From NCBI GenBank assembly GCA_945875635.1, contig CAMCLD010000006.1:1-64000 (forward strand): DNA of 64,000 bases, read 5' to 3'. The notes beneath the pieces are model-generated. The model did no database searches, was not told the origin of the DNA, and worked only from the letters and a program-made list of their open reading frames with translations. Numbering within the stretch: position 1 is the first letter of the stretch; each line of letters begins with the position of its first letter. Made by a program: the position numbers and the translations under genes. Source of the DNA: an uncultured Prevotella sp. (GTDB lineage: Bacteria > Bacteroidota > Bacteroidia > Bacteroidales > Bacteroidaceae). This document shows, one piece after another, positions 27,942-36,667 of this stretch.

Positions 27942-28799
27942 CTACCTTATTGTCAGGCGGCGCAAGTCATAATAGCTTCCGTTGTAGATGTTTAAATCAA
28001 CATACCCGTCAATGCCCGGAAGTTTTCCCGCATCAGTATGTTGCCAGAACTTCCATTCGCCTTTGTACTCCATCTTGTCAACATAATAATGCGCTATCCA
28101 GTAAGGATAGCTGTCGAAACGACTGTCAGACAGGTAGTTTTCCTTGAACTTATAATATGTGTATATTATGGGCTTTACATGATACTTGTCTTCCACAATA
28201 TGTAGCCATGTAAGTATCTCTGTCTGGAAATCCTCTATGGACATGTCAGCAGGTTTGTGCTCCACGTCAAGCACAGGCGGCAAGTCGCCTTCCTCAAGTT
28301 TCACTTTGTCAAGAAAGAAATAAGCTTGTTCCCTCGCCTTCGACTTGTTGCTCCAGAAATGATACGCCCCACGTATGAAGCCGTTTTCTCTTGCCTGATA
28401 GAAATTCTCAGTAAAATTCTCGTCAAGATGTCCCGACCCTTCAGTAGATTTAATTATCACGAACCTGACCGGACATTTCTTAATCATTGCATTGCGCAAT
28501 GCATCCCAGTCAATTTTCCCCTGATAGTGACTGACATCTATTCCATGTATCTCATATCCGTCGGGATAATTAGGGTCACCATAAAGGGCACGCCACCTGA
28601 AGCCTGTTGGACTTACAAAGAAACTGTTGAACACCCATATATATATAATGACAAGCGATAAGGCTCCCAGACACCATTTCCATGATGGCATGCGGCGGAA
28701 TAATCCCGTTACAGGGAAAAAGGCACTGTTTCCCTGTGCATGATGATTTCTTCCTCCGTTATGTCGTCGGTAATAATTCCTTCTGCCTTTTCTTGTCAT
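27942..28799 (-). CDS. Membrane-anchored GH25 lysozyme-like hydrolase
   Basis: The product is a predicted muramidase of glycoside hydrolase family 25, which cuts the bond between N-acetylmuramic acid and N-acetylglucosamine. A basic, histidine-rich N-terminus (about 40 residues) precedes one membrane helix (about 42-61); the catalytic domain fills the rest. Key acidic residues are Asp88 in GIDVSHYQG, Asp178 and Glu180 in VLDVEH, all present. The sequence KPIIYTYYKFKENYL also matches the family. Most GH25 enzymes are secreted; this one appears to be held at the inner membrane with its domain in the periplasm. Possible roles are wall remodelling or defence. Confidence 0.9.
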   Translation of the reverse strand: MTRKGRRNYYRRHNGGRNHHAQGNSAFFPVTGLFRRMPSWKWCLGALSLVIIYIWVFNSFFVSPTGFRWRALYGDPNYPDGYEIHGIDVSHYQGKIDWDALRNAMIKKCPVRFVIIKSTEGSGHLDENFTENFYQARENGFIRGAYHFWSNKSKAREQAYFFLDKVKLEEGDLPPVLDVEHKPADMSIEDFQTEILTWLHIVEDKYHVKPIIYTYYKFKENYLSDSRFDSYPYWIAHYYVDKMEYKGEWKFWQHTDAGKLPGIDGYVDLNIYNGSYYDLRRLTIR

Positions 28800-28817
28800 A
28801 GTTTGGATTAAAAATAG

Positions 28818-28843
28818 AATTGGGGACTGTTACATCCCCAATT
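28818..28843 (-). terminator. Terminator after pfp
   Basis: On the minus strand a perfect 9-base stem (AATTGGGGA / TCCCCAATT) is followed by CTATTTTTAATCC. It lies about 190 bases past the pfp stop and just before the lysozyme start, so it would insulate the two. Confidence 0.6.
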
Positions 28844-28867
28844 CCACTATGGTTATATTCTGGAGCT

Positions 28868-29024
28868 AAAGTTTCGGAAGTTCCCAACATAAGGAGTTAA
28901 AGGGAGTTAGAAGGAGTTATCGCTCCCTGCGGTCGCTCAGGAAGTTAAAAGACAACAGTCTTAGGTTTTTGTCTTTTATCTCCTTTTATCTTCATTTGCC
29001 TTCCTTTATCTACTTCCGAAAGTT
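28868..29024. repeat. MITE-like element with terminal inverted repeats
   Basis: The ends AAGTTTCGGAAGT (28869-28881) and its near-complement ACTTCCGAAAGTT (29012-29024) match at 12 of 13 positions. Inside are AAGGAGTTA units on the left and ATCTCCTTTTATCTTC on the right, which are partly complementary, and the segment GTTATCGCTCCCTGCGGTCG at 28916, related to 5282-5310. No coding capacity. Confidence 0.6.
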
Positions 29025-29036
29025 GAGTCAGGTGTA

Positions 29037-30671
29037 TTATTCCTGTTCAAGCTTCAATGTCTTGGTAGGCTGGTCGCAAACCTCCGTTGGTCCCCAATAC
29101 TGGATAGGACCTGGATAGACATACGATGTCTCCTTTGCCCACTTGTCCCTTACAGCTGCGAAAGCCTTGAAAGGATTTCCGTCCAGCTCAACGAGAGCCT
29201 TGCGTATAACAGGCTTCATCTCACCATTTCTGCGCTCCATGTTCATCATCATGGTGATAGGCACACCTCCTGCAACCCACTCGTCAGCAGGTGCGGTTGT
29301 ATTCTTGACTATTGCCATGTAGCCAGTCTTGCCATTTGCTATTAGCTGTGCCGCACTTGTGCCAAGGGCATAGCAGTAGTCGGCATCGAAGTTTGAAGGA
29401 GCTGCACAGCGTCCCTCATATCCAAAGAAGTGATGCTGGGCCGCGAACTTACCAACATACTTGCCAGCCTTCTTCCATTTGTCAAGCTTTGCAGCCACCA
29501 TGTTGCTGAGAAGCTTTTCTGTCTCTATGAGAGATACCTGCACATTTCCATGTGGGTCGCGGTCAAGTGCCAACTGGCGTGCAACGCTTGTAGGAAGGCT
29601 GTTGAAGACAGCGAGGTTGTCGTCGGATATATGCTGCTTTACGAAGTCAATCTGCTCGCTGCGTCCAAGATTCTGCGCCTCTGGCATAGCAAGCACATCA
29701 TTGAGCTCGGCAATAAGTTTCTTTATTGCCGGGATGAACTCTATAAGTCCTTCAGGTATGATGACTGTTCCGAAATTGTTACCATCGGCAGCACGTTCAG
29801 CCACTGCCTTTGCAATATACTCCACTACATCGTCAAGGGAAAGGTTCTTTGCCTCAACCTCTTCACTAATGAGGCAGATGTTAGGCTGGCACTGAAGGGC
29901 ACATTCAAGGGCGATGTGAGAAGCAGAGCGTCCCATCACTTTTATGAAATGCCAGTATTTGCGTGCGGAGTTACAGTCACGCTCTATGTTTCCGATAAGT
30001 TCCGAGTAAGTCTTGCATGCTGTATCGAAACCGAAGGATGTCTCTATCTGGTCATTCTTCAGGTCGCCGTCAATTGTCTTGGGGCAACCAATAACCTGTA
30101 CTCCATAGTTCTTGGCAGCGTAATACTCTGCAAGGACACAGGCGTTGGTATTAGAATCGTCACCACCGATAATGACAACAGCCTTTATGTCAAGTTCACG
30201 GATAATCTCAAGTCCTTTTTCAAACTGCTCAACCTTTTCAAGTTTAGTACGTCCGGAACCAATCATGTCAAATCCACCGGTGTTGCGGTATTCGTCAATA
30301 ATCTCAGAAGTCAGTTCCATATAGTCATGGTCAACAAGACCACCAGGACCAAGAATGAAACCAAAAAGTCTGTTTTCCGGATTCAGTTTCTTTACAGCAT
30401 CGAAAAGTCCTGTTATTACATTGTGTCCACCGGGAGCCTGACCACCGCTGAGTATCACGCCTACATTCATCCTGGCAGTATTTGCTCCTTCACCTGGAAC
30501 AAACTCAACAAGAGGCATACCGTAAGTGTTTGGAAACAGCTTCTTTATCTCTTCCTGATTGTCAACACTCTGAGTCGGCTCACCTTCCTTTACCTTTACT
30601 GAGCCCTGAAGACCTTTAGGCAGTTTAGGCTGATAAGAGGCTCTTGCTATCTGCAACGCACTTTTTCCCAT
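29037..30671 (-). CDS. pfp: Pyrophosphate-dependent phosphofructokinase
   Basis: The enzyme converts fructose 6-phosphate to fructose 1,6-bisphosphate reversibly with pyrophosphate as phosphate donor. The diagnostic residues are present: GGDDSNTN (about residue 170; aspartate in place of the glycine of ATP enzymes) and the lysine in [13 protein letters not shown]. The substrate-binding segment [16 protein letters not shown] is intact. At 544 residues it belongs to the long form of the family found in plants, spirochaetes and Bacteroidetes. It stands alone with its own promoter and terminator. Confidence 0.96.
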   Translation of the reverse strand: MGKSALQIARASYQPKLPKGLQGSVKVKEGEPTQSVDNQEEIKKLFPNTYGMPLVEFVPGEGANTARMNVGVILSGGQAPGGHNVITGLFDAVKKLNPENRLFGFILGPGGLVDHDYMELTSEIIDEYRNTGGFDMIGSGRTKLEKVEQFEKGLEIIRELDIKAVVIIGGDDSNTNACVLAEYYAAKNYGVQVIGCPKTIDGDLKNDQIETSFGFDTACKTYSELIGNIERDCNSARKYWHFIKVMGRSASHIALECALQCQPNICLISEEVEAKNLSLDDVVEYIAKAVAERAADGNNFGTVIIPEGLIEFIPAIKKLIAELNDVLAMPEAQNLGRSEQIDFVKQHISDDNLAVFNSLPTSVARQLALDRDPHGNVQVSLIETEKLLSNMVAAKLDKWKKAGKYVGKFAAQHHFFGYEGRCAAPSNFDADYCYALGTSAAQLIANGKTGYMAIVKNTTAPADEWVAGGVPITMMMNMERRNGEMKPVIRKALVELDGNPFKAFAAVRDKWAKETSYVYPGPIQYWGPTEVCDQPTKTLKLEQE

Positions 30672-30733
30672 AATCTTTACCTGATTTTACTTGATTAAAT
30701 AATATATTAAATAATGAATATTCTGAGACAATG

Positions 30734-30741
30734 CAAAATTA
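30734..30741 (-). promoter_or_regulatory. Candidate -7 box of pfp
   Basis: TAATTTTG on the minus strand, a match to TAnnTTTG, 63 bases before the pfp start. Confidence 0.55.
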
Positions 30742-30835
30742 CATTATTTCCATGACAATTGGAAAGAAATGCAATAAAAAAAGGGAGTTGCAATATTTTT
30801 TTTGCTTTTTATTCTTGCATTTGATATTTTTTATT

Positions 30836-30843
30836 TATCTTTG
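30836..30843 (+). promoter_or_regulatory. Candidate -7 box of the six-gene plus-strand unit
   Basis: TATCTTTG matches TAnnTTTG and lies 97 bases before the first gene at 30940. A CTTG at 30814-30817 could serve as the upstream box (18 bases apart). Confidence 0.5.
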
Positions 30844-30939
30844 GACGATATTTCACTTTTTATCGACATGGTTTATGCCGGCAACGATGGCATAGGTGAT
30901 GACACTTTATGTAGAACGACTTTAATTTGACACAATATT

Positions 30940-31212
30940 ATGGCAAACAGAAAAGATTTAAAGAAAATTATAAACAATATCTGTCAGGAATTGTTTGCAG
31001 AGAGTATTGCCATTTCACTTTATGGCGAAAAGAACACGGTTGTTGACACAGAGGCTTTACTAAGTTCCATAATGGACATCAACAGGAATTATGTGAACCG
31101 TATATCACATCCTGAACCGGGGATGCCTGCAAAAGTTTATTTCAAAGATTTGATAGATAATTTCAACAAGGACACATGTGAAATTATCGACCAATTGTTC
31201 AGTATCGGATGA
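30940..31212 (+). CDS. Small conserved protein of unknown function
   Basis: A soluble, mostly helical 90-residue protein with no signal peptide, membrane helix or recognised motif. It is acidic towards the end (DTCEIIDQLFSIG). Its stop overlaps the acyltransferase start by four bases (ATGA), so it is translationally coupled and probably first in a six-gene unit. I do not recognise the family. Confidence 0.8.
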   Translation: MANRKDLKKIINNICQELFAESIAISLYGEKNTVVDTEALLSSIMDINRNYVNRISHPEPGMPAKVYFKDLIDNFNKDTCEIIDQLFSIG

Positions 31213-31769
31213 GGAACTCTTTTTGCAACTGGTTATTATATAAAAAGCTTGGCTGGACGAAGGAAGTCACAGAAGTATTGCCTGAGAAATTCATAATATG
31301 TCTGGCACCGCATACAAGCAACTGGGATTTCATAATAGGTCAGCTATATGCCAGGGCTGAGGGAATAAAGAGTAATTTCCTTATGAAAAAGGAATGGTTC
31401 TTCTGGCCTCTTGGGACTTTTTTCAAAAGAATAGGCGGAATACCTGTATGCAGGTCGAAGCACCAGAGGATGACAGACTCACTCGCCGAACAGGCACTAC
31501 AGATGAAAAGGTTCGGGCTTTGTATTTCACCAGAGGGAACTCGTTCTGCCAACCCGGAATGGAAAAGGGGATTTTATTTCATTGCCCTCAAAGCACAGAT
31601 TCCAATCTTCCTGTATGGCATAGACTATGAGAAGAAAAAGATTGTGTGCACTAAAAGTTTCGTCCCTTCAGGAGACGTTGAAAAGGAAATGAGGGAGATA
31701 AAGCTTTATTACAAGGATTTCAAGGGTAGGAAACCAGAACTATTTACTATAGGAGACATTTCAGAATGA
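31209..31769 (+). CDS. PlsC-type 1-acylglycerol-phosphate acyltransferase
   Basis: A glycerolipid acyltransferase of the LPLAT/PlsC family, likely placing the second acyl chain on lysophosphatidic acid or acylating a related lipid at the inner membrane. The catalytic HX4D motif is HTSNWD (His35, Asp40) and the phosphate-binding motif is SPEGTRS (about residue 110). With 186 residues it is shorter than classic PlsC and lacks an N-terminal membrane helix, as in a subgroup annotated as glycerol acyltransferase in Bacteroidetes. It overlaps its neighbours by four bases on each side. Confidence 0.88.
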   Translation: MRNSFCNWLLYKKLGWTKEVTEVLPEKFIICLAPHTSNWDFIIGQLYARAEGIKSNFLMKKEWFFWPLGTFFKRIGGIPVCRSKHQRMTDSLAEQALQMKRFGLCISPEGTRSANPEWKRGFYFIALKAQIPIFLYGIDYEKKKIVCTKSFVPSGDVEKEMREIKLYYKDFKGRKPELFTIGDISE

Positions 31770-34348
31770 ACATCACCAGAACAATTGCAGCATTACTGAT
31801 TTGCGTTTCCGTTTCACTAAGTGCTCAGGATAGCTACGATTGGGGCAGGATAGAATACAAGGGAAAGCCGTGGGTAGAGAACACATCGAGACCTATCGAC
31901 ATTTCCAAAGGGCTTGCCAACAGGCACATTGCTCTGTGGGCAAGTCATGGCAGATACTATGACCAGACAAAAGGCTCATGGAAATGGCAGCGTCCAAATC
32001 TTTTCTGCACGACGGAGGACTTGTTCACACAAACCATTGTTGTACCTTATCTGATACCGATGCTTGAGAATGCCGGTGCCGTAGTGTTCACGCCACGTGA
32101 AAGGGACTGGCAGGAAAACGAAATAATCGTTGACAATGATGACAAGGCATCGGCAAGCTACATAGAGGTTGACATGTCTAAGAAATGGAAAAATGCAGAA
32201 GGAAGTGGATTCGCACAGAGCTACGGAGTACTGCACGATGGCGACAACCCTTTTGCAAGAGGCACCGCACGCTGCGTCAAATCTACGAAGTCGGAAAAGA
32301 AAGCAAGCCTTATCTCCTACCAGCCTGACTTTCCTGAGGATGGCAGATATTCGGTATATGTAAGTTACAAATCCCTGCCAAAAAGTGTTGAGGATGCGCA
32401 ATACACCGTGTATCATAAAGGACAAACGACTTCCTTCAGTGTCAACCAAAAGATGGGTGGCGGCACATGGGTATATCTCGGCACATTCGATTTCGACAAA
32501 GGCTCAAGCCAATTCAACAGAGTCGTGATAACCAACAAGACAGGAAAGAAAGGCATTGTATCGTCGGATGCAGTACGCTTCGGAGGCGGTAAAGGAAACA
32601 TTGAAAGAGGAGGCAGCACAAGCGGACTGCCAAGGTGTATAGAGGGTGCCCGTTATTATGCACAATGGGCAGGTGCTCCATACAGCGTTTATAGTTCTTT
32701 CAAGGGAAAGGATGACTATAAAGACGACATGAACTCCAGGTCTCTGATGACAAACTGGCTTGCCGGTGGTTCTTGTTTCATGCCTGACACCGTTGGAAAC
32801 AAAGTGCCTATAGAACTGTCGCTTGCCGTACACAGCGATGCTGGAGTAGGCAAAGCAGGAGGACTCATTGGCACACTGACCATTTGCACCACCGACAACA
32901 ACGGAAAGCAGACGTTAGCTTCAGGCAAATCGAGGAAGATGTCTGAAAGGTTTGCTAACATATTGCTTGACAATGTAAGCAAAGACATAGCCGACGCTTT
33001 CGGAAAATGGAACAAAAGGGCTGTATGGAACAAGAACTACAGCGAGACAAGGAGACCTGAGGTGCCTTCGGCTATTATCGAGATGCTCTCCCACCAATGT
33101 TTCGCCGACATGAAGTATGGACATGACCCTAATTTCAAGTTTGCGATGGCAAGGTCCATCTATAAATCAATCCTACAGTTCATATCTTACAGTCATAAAG
33201 AGAGCTACGCAGTACAGCCTCTTGCGCCAGAAAAATTCTCCATCACGACAAAAAGCAATGGCAAAGCAGTGCTGAGATGGTCTCCATGTGACGACATGAG
33301 AGAACCGACAGCTAAAGCCACTTCATACAATGTGTATATAGCAACAAACAACAGTGGCTTCGACAACGGCAACAACACGAAGAATACGAAATACGAGATT
33401 CCCCTTGAGCCTGGCGTGCTATACAGATTCAAAGTGACAGCCTGCAACAGCGGTGGCGAGAGTTTCCCTACAGAGGAACTGGCTGCCTTATATAATCCAA
33501 AGGCATCAGACAATATTCTTATAGTAAATGGTTTTCACCGACTTTCCGGTCCGGCAGTAGTGGACAATGGCTCACAACAGGGCTTCGACCTCAACGCTGA
33601 TGCCGGTGTGAGCTATGGACGCACCATAGGATGGGCAGGAGTACAAGAGTGCTTCGACATGTCACAGGCAGGAAAGGAAGGCAAAGGTGCATTAGGATAT
33701 TGCGGAAGCGAGATGGAAGGGAAATTCGTTGCCGGCAATGATTTTAATTATGTAACCACCCATGCTCAGGCTATACAGAGTGCTAAAAGCTATAACATAT
33801 CAAGTTGTTCAAGCATGGCAGTGGAGTCTGGAGATGTGAGGATGAGTGACTTCAATGTTGCTGACATCATACTTGGCCTGGAGAAAAACGATCCTAACTC
33901 ATTAGGATATTACAAGACATTCAGCCATTCCATGCAGCAGCACCTCAGGAACTACGTGTCAGGTGGTGGAAGAATCTTCGTGAGCGGAGCATACGTAGGC
34001 TCAGACATGGCTAATGAAGAAGAAAGGAATTTCTTGGCAGATGTACTGAGAATATCTCCTGACGGAAAGTTGCGAAACAATGGTGGTATGGTCATGGGAC
34101 TGGGAATGAATTTTGGATTCCACGACAAACTGAACGACAAGCATTATGCAGCAACAACATCGGATATAATCAGTCCTCTCGGCGATGCTTACTGTGCCAT
34201 GAAATACAGCAACGAAACCTCTGCTGCCATAGCATACAAGGGGGAGCGATACAGAGCCTTTACTATGGGATTCCCGTTTGAATGCATTAAGGATGCATCC
34301 ACAAGAGCAAGCATAATGAGAGGTATCATGGCATTCCTACTGAAATAA
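31766..34348 (+). CDS. Exported amidase/xanthan lyase-like multidomain protein
   Basis: An 860-residue protein with a signal peptide (cut near SLSAQ, residue 21). The first half looks like an N-acetylmuramoyl-L-alanine amidase (Amidase_3) fold split by an insert: possible zinc or catalytic residues are His61 (WASHGRYYD), the histidine in LAVHSDAG (about 355) and the glutamate in AIIEMLSHQ (about 435). The insert (about 150-275) resembles the golvesin/xanthan lyase carbohydrate-binding-like domain (VYVSYKSLP, GGGTWVYLGTFDF). A fibronectin type III domain follows (about 490-580), then a C-terminal domain (about 590-860) with a flavodoxin/GATase-like start (NILIVNGFHRLSGP). Related Bacteroides proteins are often annotated as xanthan lyase, but the substrate is unproven. 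It overlaps the acyltransferase gene by four bases. Confidence 0.8.
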   Translation: MNITRTIAALLICVSVSLSAQDSYDWGRIEYKGKPWVENTSRPIDISKGLANRHIALWASHGRYYDQTKGSWKWQRPNLFCTTEDLFTQTIVVPYLIPMLENAGAVVFTPRERDWQENEIIVDNDDKASASYIEVDMSKKWKNAEGSGFAQSYGVLHDGDNPFARGTARCVKSTKSEKKASLISYQPDFPEDGRYSVYVSYKSLPKSVEDAQYTVYHKGQTTSFSVNQKMGGGTWVYLGTFDFDKGSSQFNRVVITNKTGKKGIVSSDAVRFGGGKGNIERGGSTSGLPRCIEGARYYAQWAGAPYSVYSSFKGKDDYKDDMNSRSLMTNWLAGGSCFMPDTVGNKVPIELSLAVHSDAGVGKAGGLIGTLTICTTDNNGKQTLASGKSRKMSERFANILLDNVSKDIADAFGKWNKRAVWNKNYSETRRPEVPSAIIEMLSHQCFADMKYGHDPNFKFAMARSIYKSILQFISYSHKESYAVQPLAPEKFSITTKSNGKAVLRWSPCDDMREPTAKATSYNVYIATNNSGFDNGNNTKNTKYEIPLEPGVLYRFKVTACNSGGESFPTEELAALYNPKASDNILIVNGFHRLSGPAVVDNGSQQGFDLNADAGVSYGRTIGWAGVQECFDMSQAGKEGKGALGYCGSEMEGKFVAGNDFNYVTTHAQAIQSAKSYNISSCSSMAVESGDVRMSDFNVADIILGLEKNDPNSLGYYKTFSHSMQQHLRNYVSGGGRIFVSGAYVGSDMANEEERNFLADVLRISPDGKLRNNGGMVMGLGMNFGFHDKLNDKHYAATTSDIISPLGDAYCAMKYSNETSAAIAYKGERYRAFTMGFPFECIKDASTRASIMRGIMAFLLK

Positions 34349-34383
34349 CTTTATCCAATATATAACTTTAAAAATCATCTATT

Positions 34384-34713
34384 ATGTACAAGATACAGGC
34401 AAACGCATCAGGAACAAGAGAGATAGAGGTCTCTGCCGAGCATCTGTTGACCATAGACAGGCATTCCCTGTTCCGCAATCTCGTTGACAGCAACGGAATC
34501 GTTGGAGAGGATGTGCTCGACAAACTGAAATTCAACGTCAGGTCTATGCTTGAAAGTGGCAACCCGGACGGAAAGGCTCTGCTCGACTTGAGTCTCGACG
34601 TTATCTACAACAAGGACATGAAAGCCTTTGGACTCCAGAAGCTCATAAAGCTATACGATGAATGGCATGCACATTACGTAGAACAAGATAAGGAAGAGAC
34701 TGTTGAACAATAA
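34384..34713 (+). CDS. Small conserved protein of unknown function
   Basis: A 109-residue soluble acidic protein without signal peptide or known motif; the N-terminal half (residues 1-30) is predicted to be beta-rich and the rest helical. Its end overlaps the following YgiQ-type gene by 11 bases. Function unknown to me; the location suggests translational coupling with the radical SAM protein. Confidence 0.78.
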   Translation: MYKIQANASGTREIEVSAEHLLTIDRHSLFRNLVDSNGIVGEDVLDKLKFNVRSMLESGNPDGKALLDLSLDVIYNKDMKAFGLQKLIKLYDEWHAHYVEQDKEETVEQ

Positions 34714-36667
34714 CAATTCATATAGACTTACAGACTTCCTACCTACCACAAAGAAGGAAGTAGAACTCAGAGGATGGTCCCAGCTCGACGTCATCCTCTT
34801 TTCTGCTGATGCTTATGTAGATCATCCCTCTTTCGGTGCTGCTGTCATTGGGCGTACACTTGAGAAAGCAGGCTACAAGGTGGCAATAGTGCCACAGCCT
34901 GACTGGCATGGCGACTTCCGTGACTTCCGGAAACTGGGAAAGCCAAGGCTGTATTTCGGTATAGCTCCTGGGTGCATGGACTCCATGGTAAACAAGTACA
35001 CAGCAAACAGGAGACTGAGGTCAGAGGACGCTTATAGTCCGGACGGAAGACATGACTGCCGACCGGAATATCCCACTATTGTCTATACACATATATTGAA
35101 AAGGCTTTATCCTGACGTTCCTGTTGTCCTTGGTGGCATAGAGGCTTCCATGAGAAGGCTGACGCACTACGACTACTGGAAAGACGGTCTCAGGAAGTGC
35201 ATTCTCTGTGATTCCATGGCAGACATGATAATATATGGTATGGGCGAGAAACAGGTGGTGGCTCTGTGCAGACAACTTGAAAGCGGCAAAGCAATAAGCG
35301 ACATAAAAGACATACCACAGACCGTCTTCCTTGCAAAAGAGAAAGACATACCAGGCGGAATAGGAAAGGACGACATTGTGCTGCACTCCCATTCAGAATG
35401 CCTTGCAAGCAAGAAATCACAAGCAGAAAACTTCAGACATATAGAAGAGGAGTCAAACAAAATGCACGCTTGCAGGATAGTGCAGGAAGTTGATGGGGTG
35501 TATGCCGTAGTGAATCCCCCCTACCCTCCCATGACAACAGAGGAACTGGATGCCTCGTTCGACCTTCCATATACAAGGGTCCCCCATCCCAAATACAAGG
35601 GAAAGCGCATTCCTGCGTACGAGATGATACGCCATTCAATAAATATCCACAGGGGATGCTTTGGAGGATGTGCCTTCTGTACCATCTCAGCCCATCAGGG
35701 CAAGTTCATCACATGCCGTTCAAAGGAGAGCATTCTGAAAGAGGCAGAGAAAGTCATTGCCATGGATGACTTTAAAGGCTACATCTCCGACCTTGGAGGA
35801 CCTTCCGCCAACATGTATGGTATGGGAGGAAGAAACAAAAAGGCATGCGAGAAATGCAAGAGACCATCATGCCTGCATCCCAAGATATGCCCGAACCTAT
35901 GCACTGACCACTCGGCACTGCTTGACATCTATCATGCCGTCGATTCATTAGAGGGAGTGAGGAAGAGCTTTATAGGCAGCGGTGTCAGGTATGACTTGCT
36001 GCTTCATCACTCTGACGACGAGACATCAAACAATGCTGCAAGACAATACACGAAAGAACTGATATGCAGACACGTTAGCGGAAGACTGAAAGTGGCTCCG
36101 GAACATACATCAGACAGTGTGCTGAACCTGATGAGAAAGCCTTCTTTCTCACTGTTTGAGAGATTCAAGAAAATATTCGATAGGATAAACCAGGAAGAGG
36201 GTTTGAAGCAACAGATTATACCTTATTTCATTAGCAGCCATCCAGGATGCAAAGAGGAGGACATGGCAGAACTGGCTGTTAGGACAAAGAAAATGGATTT
36301 CCATCTGGAACAGGTTCAGGATTTTACACCAACTCCCATGACTGTCAGTACAGAGACATGGTACACGGGATATGACCCTTATACCTTGGCTCCAGTGTTC
36401 TCGGCAAAGACGCAGAAGGAGAAACTTGCCCAAAGGATGTTCTTCTTCTGGTATAAGCCCGAAGAGAGAAGAGCCATCGAGAATGAGCTAAGGAGACTGG
36501 GACGTCAGGACCTTATTGCTGAACTCTTCCATGGAAAGCACGCCCGAATGGAATCGGAAGGAAAGCACCATGCTGCCAATGACAGACATAAAGAGACAAC
36601 AGGCAGGATAAAGACAGATTCAGCAAGTGGAAAAAAGAGATACAGACATGGAAGGAATGGACGATAG
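34703..36667 (+). CDS. YgiQ family radical SAM protein
   Basis: A 654-residue radical S-adenosylmethionine protein. The cluster motif CxxxCxxC is seen in RGCFGGCAFCTISAHQG (about residues 319-326). The N-terminal half (VILFSADAYVDHPSFGAAV) is the UPF0313/cobalamin-like domain, and a cysteine-rich segment (CEKCKRPSCLHPKICPNLC) suggests another metal site. The role is not established. No in-frame ATG is available near the conserved start; the frame opens only after a stop at 34679, leaving TTG at 34703 as the best start (ATA and CTG are alternatives). The C-terminal 40 residues are basic and low in complexity. Confidence 0.93.
   Translation: MNNNNSYRLTDFLPTTKKEVELRGWSQLDVILFSADAYVDHPSFGAAVIGRTLEKAGYKVAIVPQPDWHGDFRDFRKLGKPRLYFGIAPGCMDSMVNKYTANRRLRSEDAYSPDGRHDCRPEYPTIVYTHILKRLYPDVPVVLGGIEASMRRLTHYDYWKDGLRKCILCDSMADMIIYGMGEKQVVALCRQLESGKAISDIKDIPQTVFLAKEKDIPGGIGKDDIVLHSHSECLASKKSQAENFRHIEEESNKMHACRIVQEVDGVYAVVNPPYPPMTTEELDASFDLPYTRVPHPKYKGKRIPAYEMIRHSINIHRGCFGGCAFCTISAHQGKFITCRSKESILKEAEKVIAMDDFKGYISDLGGPSANMYGMGGRNKKACEKCKRPSCLHPKICPNLCTDHSALLDIYHAVDSLEGVRKSFIGSGVRYDLLLHHSDDETSNNAARQYTKELICRHVSGRLKVAPEHTSDSVLNLMRKPSFSLFERFKKIFDRINQEEGLKQQIIPYFISSHPGCKEEDMAELAVRTKKMDFHLEQVQDFTPTPMTVSTETWYTGYDPYTLAPVFSAKTQKEKLAQRMFFFWYKPEERRAIENELRRLGRQDLIAELFHGKHARMESEGKHHAANDRHKETTGRIKTDSASGKKRYRHGRNGR

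Noticed and set aside
29430-30602. 390-residue ORF opposite pfp
   Set aside because: Long shadow frame of a well-conserved gene; no signal, motif or promoter of its own.
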